DNA of 64,000 bases from Ichthyophis bannanicus (GCA_033557465.1 CM066035.1:899713309-899777308), one strand, 5' to 3'; positions 20,263-32,322 are shown, numbered from the stretch's first letter. A program made the numbers and translations. Notes: a model not told the origin generated them from the sequence alone.

Positions 20263-21143
20263 ATGAGGGCCAGGGACTACATCAGAGCACAACTTTTTAA
20301 CATATTTGTAAATGACCTGGAGATGGGAATAACGAGTGAGGTAATCAAATTTGCAGATGACACAAAATTATTCAAAGTTGTAAAACAAAAGAGGCTTGTG
20401 AAACATTGCAAGGGGACCTTGATAAACTGGAAGAGTGGATGTTCAAATGGCAGATTAAATTTAATGTGGAAAAGTGCAAAGTAATGCACCTAGAAAAGAA
20501 AAACCCAAATTATGGTTACATGATGCAAGGTTCCACATTAGGAACCACAACCCAGGAAAAAGATTTAGGTATCATCGTGGATAATACGCTGAAACCCTCT
20601 GCCCAGTCTGCAGTGGCAGCCAAGAAGGCAAATAGAATTCTAGGAATTATAATGAAAGGAATGGAGAATAAAACAAAGGACATTATAATGCCTCTGTATC
20701 ATTCTATGGTGCAACTGCACCTTGGATATTGTGTGCAATTCTGGTCGCCGTTTCTTAAAAAGGATATAGCAGAATTAGAAAAGGTACAGAGAAGAGCTAC
20801 CAAAATAGTAAAGGGGATGGACGGATATTCCTATGAGGAGAGGCTTAAAGGTTTGGTGCTCTTCAGGGGAGATATGATAGAGGTCTATAAATTAATGAAT
20901 GAAGTGGAACGGGTAAATGTAGATCGTTTGTTTATACCATCAAAAAGTAAAAAGACTAGGGGACATGCAATGAAGCTACAGTGTAGCCCGTTTAAGACTA
21001 ATAAGAGAATTTCTTTTTCACTCAACGCGTAATCAAACTCTAGAATTCATTACCAGAAGATGTAGTAAAAGCGGTTTGTGTAGCTGGGTTTAAAAAGGGT
21101 TGGACAAGTTTCTGGAGGAAAAGTCCAAAAACTACTATTAAAG
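20263..21143 (+). mobile_element. CR1-type LINE, 5'-truncated ORF2 C-terminus
   Basis: It reads the RT palm IKFADDTKLF (catalytic Asp pair) at 20345-20375, then in the adjacent frame LDKLEEWMFKWQIKFNVEKC and HSMVQLHLGYCVQFWSP to 21032. The 3' UTR then begins and is interrupted at 21143 by a second LINE. It resumes at 23768 and ends in the classic CR1 tail at about 23940. The 5' end lies in the middle of the RT. Frame changes show it is dead. It is inserted in D2. Confidence 0.85.
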
Positions 21144-23759
21144 CTTTGGAATTACAGAGCTTAAAAGGGAGAGAGGAGGCATTGGGGGTTAAACTAGAAA
21201 GAGGGAAAGAGAAATCTATTTGCATTGGTGTGATATACAGACCTCCCTCACAAGAGGAAGACGTGGACAGAGAGTTAATTGAAGACATATGCAGCATTGC
21301 TAGGAAAGGGGAAGTGCTACTGATAGGAGATTTCAATATGCCAGATGTTGATTGGCACATTCCTGCTGCAGTATCATCTAGAAGTAAGGAGATCCTGGAT
21401 TCTCTACAGGGAGAACTATTCAGGCAATTGGTAACAGACCCCACACGTGAAGGGGCCATACTGGACTTGGAGCTTACCAATGGTGAAAGTGTTTCTGATG
21501 TTGTAGTGGGAGATCATTTTGCATCCAGTGATCACCAGATGGTGTGGTTCAGTATTAGGACTAGGGCTGTTAGAATCCATTCCAAGGTGAGGATCTTAGA
21601 CTTTAGGAAGACTAACTTTGCGAAGATGGGCCAATACCTCAGGGAGTTGTTAGTGGGATGGGAACATCTGGGGGATGTAGAAAAACAGTGGGCAAAACTG
21701 AAAGGGGATATTTTAAGGGCAACCAACCTTTTTGTTAAAATGGTAAATAAAGGCAAAAGGAAAAGGAGACCGCTATGGTTTTCGAAGGAAGTAGCTGAAA
21801 AAGTGAAGAAAAAGAGGGAAGCCTTCATGAAATACAAGAGATCACAGAGAGAGGAAGACAGGCATCTGTATTTGGAAAAACTTAGAGAAGCTAGCAAAGT
21901 AGTCAAGAAGGCAAAGATTCAAATGGAGGAGGAAATAGCCAATGCAATAAAATGGGGGGATAAGACATTTTTCAGATATATTAGTGAGAAGAGGAAGGGC
22001 AAAAGTGGTATTGTCAGACTCAAGGGTGCAGGGGGGGAATATGTAGAAGCTGATAAGGATAAAGCGGAATTGCTTAACAAATATTTTTGTTCTGTGTTCA
22101 CAGATGAAGAACCAGGAGCAGGACCTCAGAAAACACCCACAAATAGGAAGAGAAGCTAGGGACATATTGAACAATTTTCAGAAGACTGTGTTCGTGAGAA
22201 ACTAGCTCAACTTAAAGTAGACAAAGCGATGGGACCGGATGGGATACACCCTAGAATACTGAAGGAACTTGGGGACGTTCTAGCAACTCCACTGACTGAC
22301 CTTTTCAATGCCTCGTTGGAGTCGGGAGTGGTGCCAAAGGACTGGAGAGAGGCTCATGTGGTGCCTTTACACAAAAGCGGAAGTAAGGATGTGGTTGAAA
22401 ACTACAGGCCGGTTAGTTTAACTTCGATGGTGAGTAAATTATTGGAAACGCTGCTGAAAAAGAAAATAGTGAGGTTTCTGGAGTCCAGCGGATTACAGGA
22501 TCCGAGGCAGCATGGATTCACCAGAGGCAGGTCTTGTCAGACAAATCTGATTGATTTCTTTGACTGGGTGACCAGGGAGTTGGACCGAGGGAGAGCTCTA
22601 GATGTGGTGTATTTAGATTTCAGTAAAACCTTTGACACTGTTCCTCACAGGCGACTTATAAACAAACTGAGCACCCTAGGGATGGACCCTAAAGATACTG
22701 CTTGGGTTAGAAATTGGTTGGGTGGGAGGGCGACAAAGAGTACAAGTAAATGGAGCTCACTCTGAGGAGAAGGATGTTACCAGTGGTGTGCCCCAGGGAT
22801 CTGTCCTTGGTCCAATTCTTTTTAACATCTTTGTTAGTGATATAGCGGAAGGGCTGTCGGGTAAGGTTTGCCTCTTTGCGGATGATACCAAAATTTGCAA
22901 TAGAGTAGACACCCAGGAAGGTGTAGATAACATGAGGAGGGATCTAGCTAAGCTTGAAGAATGGTCTAGAATTTGGCAGCTGGGATTTAATGTTAAAAAA
23001 TGTAAGGTCATGCATTTGGGCTGCAGCAATCCAAGGGAGCAATACAGTATAGGAGGTGAAGTACTTTTGTCCACTAAAGAAGAGCGGGACCTAGACATGG
23101 TTGTGTCTGATGATCTTAAAGTAGCTAAACGGGTAGAAAAGGCGACAGCAAAAGCTAGAAGGATGCTTGGGTGCATACGGAGAGGAATGGCTAGCAGAAG
23201 AAAGGAGGTGATAATGCCTCTGTATAAGTCTTTGGTGCGACCTCATTTGGAGTATAGTGTGCAATTCTGGAGACCGCACCTTCAAAAGGATGTGAACAGG
23301 ATGGAGTCGGTGCAGAGGGTGGCTACTAAAATGATTAGTGGGCTTCATTATAAAGCAAATGAGGACAGACTTAAGGATCTTAATATGTACACCTTAGAAG
23401 AAAGGCGGGATAGAGGTGATATGATTGAGATGTTTAAATACCTCCGTGGTATAAATGTTCAGGGAGAGAGCCTCTTTCAATTGAAAGGAAGTTCTGCTAC
23501 GAGGGGACATGGGATGAGGGTGAAGGGAGATAGATTCAGGAGTGAAATGCGGAAATATTTCTTTACGGAAAGAGTAGTGGATCCATGGAATAGTCTCCCA
23601 GTGGAGGTGGTAGAGGACAGTAACTGAATTCAAAAAAGCATGGGACCAACACAGAGGATCCCTAAAGGTAAAAAGTGGACTGTTGTAGTTGTTCATATGA
23701 CAGGACAGACTAGATAGGCCATGTGGTCTTTTTCTGTCATCATGTTTCTATGTTTCTAT
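21144..23759 (+). mobile_element. Second CR1/Rex-like LINE, 5'-truncated, inserted in the first
   Basis: This is a 2.6-kb LINE with an 8-bp target duplication tattaaag (21136-21143 and 23760-23767). Its 3' end has gacagactagataggccatg and a tctatg repeat tail. Sequence to 23690 is closely similar to the minus-strand fragment at 47121-47892, with few differences over the last 120 residues of the protein. It lies inside the 3' UTR of the older CR1 copy. Confidence 0.9.
21146..23627 (+). pseudogene. LINE ORF2: endonuclease C-terminus and reverse transcriptase, broken
   Basis: Starting within an APE-type endonuclease domain, it shows CIGVIYRPPSQ, LLIGDFNMPDVDWH and SSDHQMVWF (the SDH box). A linker leads to RT with VVPLHKSGSKD, NYRPVSLTSM, VYLDFSKTFDTV (catalytic Asp), GVPQGSVLGPILF and CLFADDTKI (Asp pair). 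A TAG at 22157-22159 interrupts the frame, which continues unchanged at 22160. A one-base shift near 22730 moves RT to the next frame, and another near 23620 ends it early. The family performs target-primed reverse transcription. This copy cannot make the whole protein. Confidence 0.9.
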
Positions 23760-23767
23760 TATTAAAG

Positions 23768-23942
23768 GGGGCCCGGGAAATCCACTGCTTGCCCCAATAC
23801 AAGTATTGTGGAACCTGCCTCTTTTTGGGAAACTGCCAGGTACTTGTGATCTGGCTTGGCCACTGTTGGAAACAGAATACTGGGCTCGATGGACCTTGGT
23901 CTGACTCAGTATGGCATTTCTTATGTTCTAACATTATCCCCC
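23768..23942 (+). mobile_element. CR1 LINE 3' UTR, continuation of the 20263 copy
   Basis: It ends gatggaccttggtctgactc and agtatggcatttcttatgtt, the well-known CR1 3' terminus. Its missing upstream part ends at 21143. Confidence 0.85.
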
Positions 23943-25850
23943 AATCCTGAGAGATTAGGGTTGGTGAAATGCCTAACTGAATGGGCTCTCTGATAGTGCA
24001 GAATCAGAGGGAACCATGGCTGCTGTGTCCAGCAGGGTGCTATGAAGATCATGGTCCTTTGGTCCTTTCTTTTTTATTATGAGAAGTTCTGAAAAATACA
24101 TGTAAAGAAGACCCTCTACCCAAATGAAAAGGAAGGCAGCCGAGGCTAGTTTGCTATTTGTCCCTATCCTGGAGCAGAACTGAGTTGTTGCCTTAGAGTG
24201 GCAGATTTATTGAGTGGGTGCCCTACTCCTGAAAGATTCTCCAGGCCATCTCCCCATTCAGGGTCCACTCATAAGGCTGGAGCACATGACTCAATTTATC
24301 TGAGAGGATCAGGTTTTTTTTTTTGATGGGGCATGTAGTGGTGGTACAGGGTACTGGTACTTTTTTCACTGCCTGCTAAAACTGACCCATGGCCCTCATG
24401 TAGTAATGAAAGAGCCCTGCATGAATACCAGCACATTTTTTCTTAGGAAGAATGCACTGGTGAGGACATTATCTTCTCCAGCAAGTGGCCCTCCTTTGAC
24501 AGATGGCCCAGTTCCATGTCCTGATGGTTTTCCAACAGAAGAGCTATGAACCTGTTCTTCCTTGATTGTTGATGTAGTATGGGCCACTGGGTTGTCTGTT
24601 TGAATCACCACAATTTGAATGGCCAACCAACCTCAATCACTTTAGCACATTCAAAATTGCTCTCAGTTCCAAGAAATTTATATGAAGACTCCTCTCCTGG
24701 GAGGACCATAGACCTCAAGAGTGTGAAGTCTATCTACATTGGCTCCCCAACCCAATTTGGATGCATCTGTTGTAAGTATCTTTTGATAAAAAAGAATTTG
24801 GAAGAGAATTCCCATGGTCAGACTGGAATGAAATGTCCACCAGGTAAGAGAATCCTGAAGCAGAACTGTGACAAAATTGACATCTCCAAACCTGTGAGTG
24901 ATCTGCATCCACGGAGTGCTCAAGGTTTGAGCTTGTCTCATCCTGAGACATGCGAAGGATGTTACATGCATGGTTGATGCCATGTGGCCCAAAATTCTCA
25001 GCATACTTCTTGCTGATGTTTGCTGATTCTTTTGTACTTTTTCCATGTTAGACTCACCAAGTTGGTCACTTTCTTGTGGAAGAAAGGCTTTTGCATGGAG
25101 TTGTGTCTAGCAGAGTTCCTATGAATTCCAATAGACGTCAGATTGGATTTGGGGCAATTTATCACGAATCATAGCAACTCCAGTGCCTGAATGGATTTCT
25201 TGAGCCTCTTCCCGAGATGTGTTTTTGACCAGCTAATCATCCAAGATAGGAAAACACGTGCATGTCCAGCCTTCACTGAAATGCTGCAACAACTGTGAGG
25301 CATTTTGTGAAGACACGAGAAAGTGGAAATAAAGCCAAACAGAATGGTGTTTTCCTCTGATGAATCACAGATACATCCTCTGAGTGGGATATATCCATAT
25401 GAGGGTATTAATATTCTTTAAGTCCAAGGAAAATAGCCAATCATCGTTCTGAAGGTAGGATATGAGGATGCCAAGGGAAACCATTCTGAATTTTTCTCAA
25501 ACTAGAACTTTGCTCAGAGCCCTTACGTTTAGGATGGAATGGAATCTCCTCATCTTTCTTGTGACCACAAAATACAGAGCAAAATCCCTGCCCCTTTTGC
25601 CCCGGTGGAATTTGCCTCAAGAAAGGCTGAGAAACTCCTGTTTTAATATTTCTTGGTGCAGAGCATTTGTGGAAGAAACTCTCAGAGGACATTTTGGAGA
25701 AAGTTCATATAATTGCAATCAGTACCTGAGCCAGATGATGTCTGACCCAACTCTGGGGGTGATTAGGGATCACCTGTCTGCAAAAAACTGGAACCTCCCT
25801 CTGATCAGCAAGTTGGCTGGAACTAGTACTGAATTCTTGGCTATGTTCTT
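23943..25850 (-). pseudogene. D2 RT / RNase H region, heavily decayed
   Basis: Recognisable minus-strand pieces: VVIQTDNPVAHT (RNase H, 24555-24605), LTTDASKLGWGA (RNase H first Asp, about 24760), ARSMLRILGHMASTMHV (connection domain, about 24980), FSYLG for YLDD (about 25230), and ITPRVGSDIIWLRY near 25750, equal to ITSEYWTLSIIREGY of D9. The RT active-site Asp pair is lost. The order matches other DIRS elements. Confidence 0.75.
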
Positions 25851-26077
25851 AAGGAACCAGTCAAAATCCCCACCCCAGATTTTCGCTAGGATACTGGCTG
25901 GGACTTTTTGGACCTCTGTTGATGGGGATGAGAGCAAGGACCCTGCTTAGTTTGGACTGAGCGAAAGGGCAGAGGATACCTATGCCTATGACAGCAATAG
26001 GTCTTCCTATGACTTTTAGCTCCAAAACACCCTATAGAACTAAATTACACCATTCACTGTGGTTATAGATCAAAATA
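25851..26077 (-). pseudogene. D2 gag C-terminal tail
   Basis: A short basic, Gln/His/Ser-rich stretch lies between the RT N-terminus and the Tigger insertion. It is assigned to gag by position and composition only. Confidence 0.4.
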
Positions 26078-28199
26078 CAGTGGAACTTCGCTTAACGAGC
26101 ATAATTCGTTCCCGCATCTTACTCGTAATGCGAAACACTCGTTAAGTGAAACAATTTTTTCCATAGGAATCAATGCAAAATAGGATAATGCGTTCGGTTC
26201 CGAAAAAAATGATCAAACAAATTTATAATAATGTAATTTATTTATTTATAATACATCCCTTTTTACAAGAAAGTTGTCTAGAGACATTTGTTTTTGCCTA
26301 TGCTTCAAAATTTGATGAAATGAGACAGCATTATCATTAAATAAATTTATAGTGCGCATAGTTTCTGCCTTATTGGGGTGATGCTTCTCCACACACGATG
26401 CAACAGTTTCCCATGCTTTCAGCATCTCCCTTATTTCACTGGAAGGTTGTTGCTCTGCTGAGGCTGTTTTCTCCTCCTCCCCAGATGAAATCTCCTCCAC
26501 AACCTCTTGCTGTGACACAGAAAGCAGCTCCCCAAGCTCTTCGGTGGTCAGCTCCTGGCTATGCTCTTCCACTAGCTCATCAATGTCGTTGCTATCCACC
26601 TCTAGCCCCATAATCTTCGCGAGAGACACAATCTCGTCGATTATAGGCTCCACAGGCACTTGATCAAACCCCTCAGAGTTGCGTTCAACAACGCTGTCCG
26701 GCCAAAGCTTCTTCCATGCAGAAATAAGGGTTCTCTTGGTGACCCCCTCCCATGCCTTGTCGATCATCTTGAGGCAGGCAACGATGCAAAAGTGGTCTTT
26801 CCAAAACTCTCTGAGAGCGAGATTGGTTCCTTCAGTTACCTCAAAACAACGCTCGAAGAGCGCTTTAGTGTAGAGCTTTTTAAAATTTGATATGACCAGC
26901 TGGTCCATGGGCCGCAGTAAAGGAGTGGTGTTGGGAGGCAGGAACTGGATCTTGATGAATTTAAATTCTTCAAGGAGGTCATTTTCTAGGCCTGGAGGAT
27001 GTACAGGGGCATTGTCCATAACAAGCAAGGTACGGAGTGGCAAATTCATCTCAAGCAGATATTTTTTTTTTTTACAGACGGACCAAACACTTCATTGATC
27101 CAATCTGTAAAAAGGTCATGTGTCCCCCAAGCCTTGTTGTTGGACCTCCACATGACATTTAGCCTGCTCTTCTGGACTTTATACTTCTTGAAGGCTCATG
27201 GATTGTCCAAATAGTAAACGAGCAGCGGTTTAATTTTCAAATCGCCACTTGCATTTGCACAAAACAGCGTGAGACAGTCTTTCATTGGCTTGTGGCCCGG
27301 CAATGCCTTCTCCTCTGCTGTGATATAAGTTCGCTTCGGCATCTTTTTCCAGAAGAGACCCGTCTCATCACAATTAAAAACCTGCTGCAGCAAGTAACCC
27401 TCAGAATTCACTAGCTTCTTGAATGCGCCGATGAAGTTCTCGGCTGCCCTTATGTCTGAGTTTGCTGCTTCTCTGTGCCTCACAATGTTGTGGATGCCGG
27501 TTCTTCTCTTAAACTTTTCAAACTACTCTTGAATGCTTCTTCTTCGTCCATTAATGAGCCTGGCGTCTTCTTAATAAGGTCGGCAAAAATTAGTTTCGCC
27601 TTCTCTCAAACTATGTTTTCATTAATAGTGTTGCCTTGCATTTGCTTCTCGTTGATCCATATGAGAAGCAATCTTTCAACATCGTCGAGAATACGTAGTC
27701 GTTGCACAGAAATTCTTGTGACACCCTTTGAAACATCGATCTCCTTAATCTTATCCTTGTTTTTGAGAATAGTGCAAATCGTTGATGTAGACCAATTGTA
27801 TGTGCATGGTAGGTCAGCCACGCTCACACCTCACTCTCGCTTCTCAATGATTTGGCATTTGACTTCTACGGTGATTTTTCTTCTCTTACCCCTGTCTTCT
27901 TGCGGCATTTTCTTTGGGGACAAACGTGTAAGCATGATTAAACTTTGCACTAAAAAAAATACACAATAATGTGTCTGAATATAACTTCCACAAGCAACAG
28001 TAAGATGCTAGCTAAATGAGCGCTAAACACAGACTGATAGCCAAGATGCAGGCAGGATCCTGCATGCGACGTCACGTTGTCTCCTCGTCACTCGTTATGC
28101 GAAACACTGCTCGTTAAAGGACTCATTTTTTTACATTTTGTTTTGCTTGTTATGCGAATCACTCATTATGAGAGGTGCTCGTTAAGCGAGGTTTGACTG
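26078..28199 (-). mobile_element. Tigger/pogo-type DNA transposon with TA duplication
   Basis: The element is 2122 bp. It starts cagtggaacttcgcttaacg and ends, read in reverse, cagtcaaacctcgcttaacg, imperfect terminal inverted repeats of about 23 bp. It is flanked by TA at 26076-26077 and 28200-28201, the target-site duplication of Tc1/mariner/pogo elements. Sub-terminal repeats of cactcgttaagtgaaac type occur on both sides. It lies between the gag halves of D2. Confidence 0.93.
26246..27908 (-). pseudogene. Tigger (TIGD1-like) transposase, broken
   Basis: It starts at ATG 27908 with a basic helix-turn-helix/CENP-B-like domain (SVADLPCTYNWSTSTIC, 27780-27830), interrupted by an in-frame stop near 27833. 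The catalytic domain has all three acidic positions: NCDETGLFWK (27350), LLVMDNAPVH (27010) and LLRPMDQLVI (26890). The C-terminus is acidic and ends at 26246 near residues SLDNFLVK. Frame breaks lie between 27606 and 27483 and between 27196 and 27049. The family excises and inserts DNA at TA. This copy is inactive. Confidence 0.92.
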
Positions 28200-28539
28200 T
28201 ACTTTGTTTTGTCAGGGCCCCTTACAGTAAATGATATAGTGATTGCAGTGTTTCTACTCTTGAGCCCATTTTACTCTGCAAGCGCTTAGTATTTTTTACT
28301 TAACAAGTATTTCTGTAGGCAAACTGCGTCCAACAGCAAAGACACAGTTACCATAGAAAACATAGAAGGAGACTCTATGTTTTCTAGGGTAACTGTTTCT
28401 GCACTTGATCTCTAAAGAGATTCTCTCCATGACACAGCATGTTGGCAAGCTCCTCCTGCAAATTTTACTGGAGATCTGAGGCCTGAAACCATGAGTGTCT
28501 CCAGATGCTGATACTCAGAGAAGGCTCTCAGTACCATAT

Positions 28540-28685
28540 CTTGGGCAAGCCACTTATCCCTCCATTGACCATGTTCCCTGTAAAAAAGTTATCTCCAAGT
28601 TCTAACGCCCTGTTCAATGTAAACCACCTTTATATCATGAAAAACGGTATATAAGACATGTTAAATAAATAAATAAATAAATATC
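28540..28685 (+). mobile_element. SINE/L2-like 3' tail fragment
   Basis: The core phrase gggcaagccacttatccctc and the (aaat)n tail aataaataaataaataaata are present; the tRNA-like head is missing or decayed. Confidence 0.6.
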
Positions 28686-28981
28686 GAATAAGTCATTTGG
28701 ACTATGTACTTTCTGCACCCCCTTTACTTTTCTTAGCAGGAAAATAAGTTACTAGGCCTTCTCAGGAGGGAGGATGTTGGCAAACTCCTACATGCTGCGC
28801 ATGATGTTCCACAAGTGCATGCCCATGTAGAGCTGGTAGGACACTATACAGGAAGTAAGCATAATGTTCTGAAATGCTTTTCTCCAAAAAAGAATCCAAA
28901 GTTCAGCTTCCCTTCCTAGGGGTGCTGGAACTCTTGGCCCTTTTGAAAATGGATTTTACAACCATAGAGTGGTGCAGCAGT

Positions 28982-29160
28982 CAAGGCTGACCAAATCACT
29001 AGGCAGTTGCCTAGGGCATAAGCTTTGGGGGAGGGGGGTTTGTGGCAAAGTGCAAAGCATACAAAACTAAACAATAGTTTATGACAGCAAGGAGGAGGAC
29101 ATAAGGTTTAAAGTTTGCCTAGGGTGCTAACACCTGGAACCAACTCTGGGGCCAGTCCTG
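28982..29160. mobile_element. hAT-like MITE with 8-bp duplication
   Basis: The ends are caaggctgacc and, in reverse, caggactggccc. Flanks gcagcagt (28974-28981) and gcagcagc (29161-29168) match at 7 of 8 positions, the duplication size of hAT elements. It interrupts D2 gag inside the conserved QLxHHSMVVKS segment. A relative in opposite orientation is at 35664. Confidence 0.75.
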
Positions 29161-30589
29161 GCAGCAGCTGAAGCTTCTCGAATCCAGAAGCCTTCTGAAC
29201 TATTTTGCGGTGACCTTGTAAACAGGATGTACAGAGAAGGGGGTCTCCCACATTCTCATCAGCATATCCCTCAGAGTTTGGTGAATGGGCACTGTCACAG
29301 CTTCCTTAGAGGGGGAATCATGGAACTGGAGGATTTCCAATGCCTTGGCCCTGGGTTCTCTTAAATGGGACAGTAATCTCCCTCACAAATAAAAAAAAAT
29401 CTGGAAGCGATTATCAGCTCTCATGAGGCGGCAAAGAATCCAAGGGAAATTCTAAACACCTCTCCTCTGAGAAGTACTCCAAATTGTAGTCTGACTTCCA
29501 GGAACTCTCTGATTCAGACTCAAAGTTGCTCAACTATGTCTGAGTCTCTACTTGTACTAACACCCACTCCTCTCAGGATGTGGATCTCTAACTAGAGCAC
29601 TGGGACACTGATGTCCTTCAAGGGCTCAGAGAGTGATCACTCTCCACAAATGCATTTGAAATGGACACCGCCAAACAATCACTGATGTTGAGGCCCTTCG
29701 ATGTCCCAAAGGCAATAACACTCTCTCAGGCAGCCAGTGAATTTCTAGAATCTGCTCGATGTGCCAATGCACAGGCCTCAATACTGACAAAGCCACAGCC
29801 TCATGCCAAGCAAAGACAACCTCCATACAGCCCTCAAATTTCTTCAGAAAGCACTCCTTCAGGGCTACAATTAACAAAGTTGTGGAGGTGCCTCAGCAGA
29901 TTCAGTCAATGCCCGTGGAATCTGGCGGGGAGTATCAGCAGTTGGCTTCTTGGAGAGTGTTGCAGCCCCTCCAGTACCAAGGAAGATAAGCAGTCCTCAT
30001 GTCGGGACCACTTTGAAGATGCACCCCTGCCCAGTGCATAGCTCCCAGGACACCTTATCAATGTTAGAGTCTGATGAGTCCTTGATGTCGCTGCACCTCC
30101 AGCATCTGATTCAGCTCCTTGGACCATGGGGACTGATGCTGCTGATGCTGAAGTCGATGGACTCAACTTATCTGTGCCAAAAATCCTTTTGCACCGCATT
30201 TCATGACCTCGGAGACCTCTCTTTGTCATTTGTGAGCACAAGATAAATGAGAGGATTCATAGTTGAGACCCAGACACTGCAGGCACCAACGATGGGTGCA
30301 CTTTTTAAACCTCCTGAAGAGCTTTAAGGGCCCAGAAAAATAGCTGCAATAAATGACTCAATGATGAAAAATCATGTCCCAGCTGGGAATGCCTGAGGCC
30401 CAAGTGGTGATGTGGCAAAAATAAGGAAACTTAGAAAATGATCGAAAACCTAACTAAAGGAAACTAAATGGATAAATACTCACGTGGCGGTGAGAAAATA
30501 AAATGCGATATGAGAGAAAAAATTGAATTACCAGAAGAACAATCTTTCACTGTAGCAGAGGCACATCCAATGGGCTCTGCAGAAAAACG

Positions 30590-30690
30590 AAAACCAAGGT
30601 GATACTATACAGTGGCAGCAGACGGGAAGAGGCACACATACATGCGGGGCTGGCTCCAAAATCTTCTAGAAGCTGGAAACTGGTTCCCAC
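30590..30690. repeat. D2 5' inverted terminal repeat, partial
   Basis: The segment gtggcagcagacgggaagag and cacacatacatgcggggctg is the inverted counterpart of 7588-7640. The outermost bases are not recognisable. Confidence 0.65.
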
Positions 30691-31683
30691 TAGCTTTTCT
30701 CACAGCTACACCTTCTGACCTCTCACCTGATGCCTGTTCTCCCTCCTTTCCCTTTCCTCTCCTTCAGCAGTGCCAGCCAACTGGTTTGTCTTTTTTCCCT
30801 GTTTCTCCCAGTCCTTTTGTGCCTTCTGTTTAGCAAATACTCGATGCTGCATTGGAACCTAGGCCCTCCTTCCCCACTTCATCTTCTGTCCTGTTGTTAG
30901 TCCCTGTCTTGTTCCTGTGTTTTATTTTTAACTATTCTTTTACTATGTAAATTGCCTAGCTGCACTGCTATAGGCGTATATCAAATCTAATAAAACTGTA
31001 ACGGTGTCCGACATTATTCTGTTTGTCCATGGAGAAATGTCTGTAAACGTGTGAGACATGCCTGTTATAAAATTACCCCACACATACAGGTATGCACTGT
31101 GTCAAGTAGGTGTGTATACAACCTGAATGACGATATGTTTGGGGAAGGAGTTTGGGAAGAGCATGAGCATATACTTCAGCTGTGTACATTTACAGCAACT
31201 CCTGAGCTGGTATAAATGTATACTGCCTCATTTTAGCCATGATTTTGGCTAGGTTTGTGCTGTAATTTTATAATGATATATGGGCATCTAAGTGACTTTA
31301 TAAGATAGGTATCTACTTGGCCTCCCGACCAAATAATGTTATAAAATTACCTTCCACATATGTAGGCGTTCCCTAGATTGAAAGGTGGGCGGCGCAGGGG
31401 TGGAGCTGTGAGGCAAGTATGCGATAAAAATGCATGGATCCCCGCAGAAGGAAAAGTTAAGCATAACTTGGAGCAAGCTTACCTTTATGCCGGGGATTTC
31501 AGGAAGATAATTTTGTAACAGTGCATATGCACATATTGTCTTCATAAAAGGCTTTCTAGAATAATCGTTGGTCCATTTTTTGTTTAATTATCCCACTAAA
31601 AACAGTCCCATATTCTCATATAGGAAAACCCAAATTTTATATTCTGTAGTTTCCACAATACCTTCTTCCAGAAGTTATTTTTA
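30691..31683. other. No gene; possible interspersed-repeat DNA
   Basis: AT-rich, with recurrent tttataaaat phrases like those of the 400-bp repeat at 48860-49880 (for example around 31060 and 31330). I cannot align a full copy and see no coding. Confidence 0.4.
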
Positions 31684-31905
31684 TTTTATTTATTTATTTA
31701 TTTAACAGGTCTTTTATACTGCTTTATCATTTCAGTCACAGCGGTTTACATTGTAACTTAAACTTGGTAATGTACATTAAACAGCGACATTGATAACTTG
31801 AAAATTTCTGAGGCAAAGGAGGGTTAAGTGACTTGCCCAAGGCCACAAGGAGTGCTAGTGGGAATTGAACCATAGTCTCTTGGTTCAAGTTATAAGACAG
31901 AAACA
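31684..31905 (-). mobile_element. SINE/L2-like element, reverse orientation
   Basis: It starts with tttatttatttatttattta (reversed tail), then gagggttaagtgacttgccc, aaggccacaaggagtgctag and gggaattgaacc (reversed core and B-box region). Confidence 0.7.
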
Positions 31906-32171
31906 CTTGTCTGCTATTTTGGCTCTTTCCATTTACATTAAATCAGATACACTTCTTGTGGCTCTTCATATCACCTTCAGGAATTCATGTTTCAATCTGA
32001 AGAGCCACAAGATGTATATGTGATTTGATATAATTGGAGAGAGCCAAAACAGCACCTATGCAGATATGTGATTTTATCTTATAATTTCTGGAAAGCAATG
32101 TTGCTTATCTGTAACAGGTGTTCTTCTTGGACAGTGGGATAAATCCTGATGACGCAAGTTTGGATTCACTG

Positions 32172-32322
32172 TCTACTACAACTATTACTACCGAGCATTT
32201 GTACAGCGCTACAAGACATATGCAGCACTGCACAGACACATGTAAGAGACGGTCCCTGCTCATCAGAGTTTACAATCTAGTCAAGACAGACATCACAGAA
32301 GCTGTAGACACGGGATACATCT
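32172..32322 (-). mobile_element. L2-related 3' end scrap
   Basis: The phrases ctactacaactattactacc, atttgtacagcgctacaaga and gtccctgctcatcagagttt are the reverse complement of L2-type 3' ends such as that at 340-423. Confidence 0.65.

Larger units (their letters stand above)
28202..30330 (-). pseudogene. D2 gag, N-terminal and core part, decayed
   Basis: Near 30300 the minus strand reads KKCTHRWCLQCLGL, the Cys/His finger of this family. At 28800-28860 the core appears in the DNA as catgcccatgtagagctggta, antisense of QLYMGMHL. At about 28930-29180 it reads QLLHHSMVVKS, interrupted by a MITE and restored when the MITE is left out. A SINE tail sits at 28540-28685. Multiple stops. Confidence 0.7.
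7555..30690 (-). mobile_element. D2: old DIRS element split by at least five insertions
   Basis: Pieces of one old DIRS element can be read in the right order across 23 kb: 3' ITR (7555-7708), internal complementary region (12826-12960), recombinase C-terminus (13500-13795), recombinase N-terminus (19529-20262), RNase H and RT (23943-25850), gag C-terminus (25850-26077) and the rest of gag (28202-30330), then 5' ITR (about 30590-30690). The two ITRs are inverted copies: about 48 positions from 7588 align to the reverse of 30601-30650, sharing cctcttccc and the phrase cact.tatag.atc. At the D4 and MITE junctions the protein reading resumes across the insertion. The left end is blurred and merges with D0. 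Confidence 0.75.
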
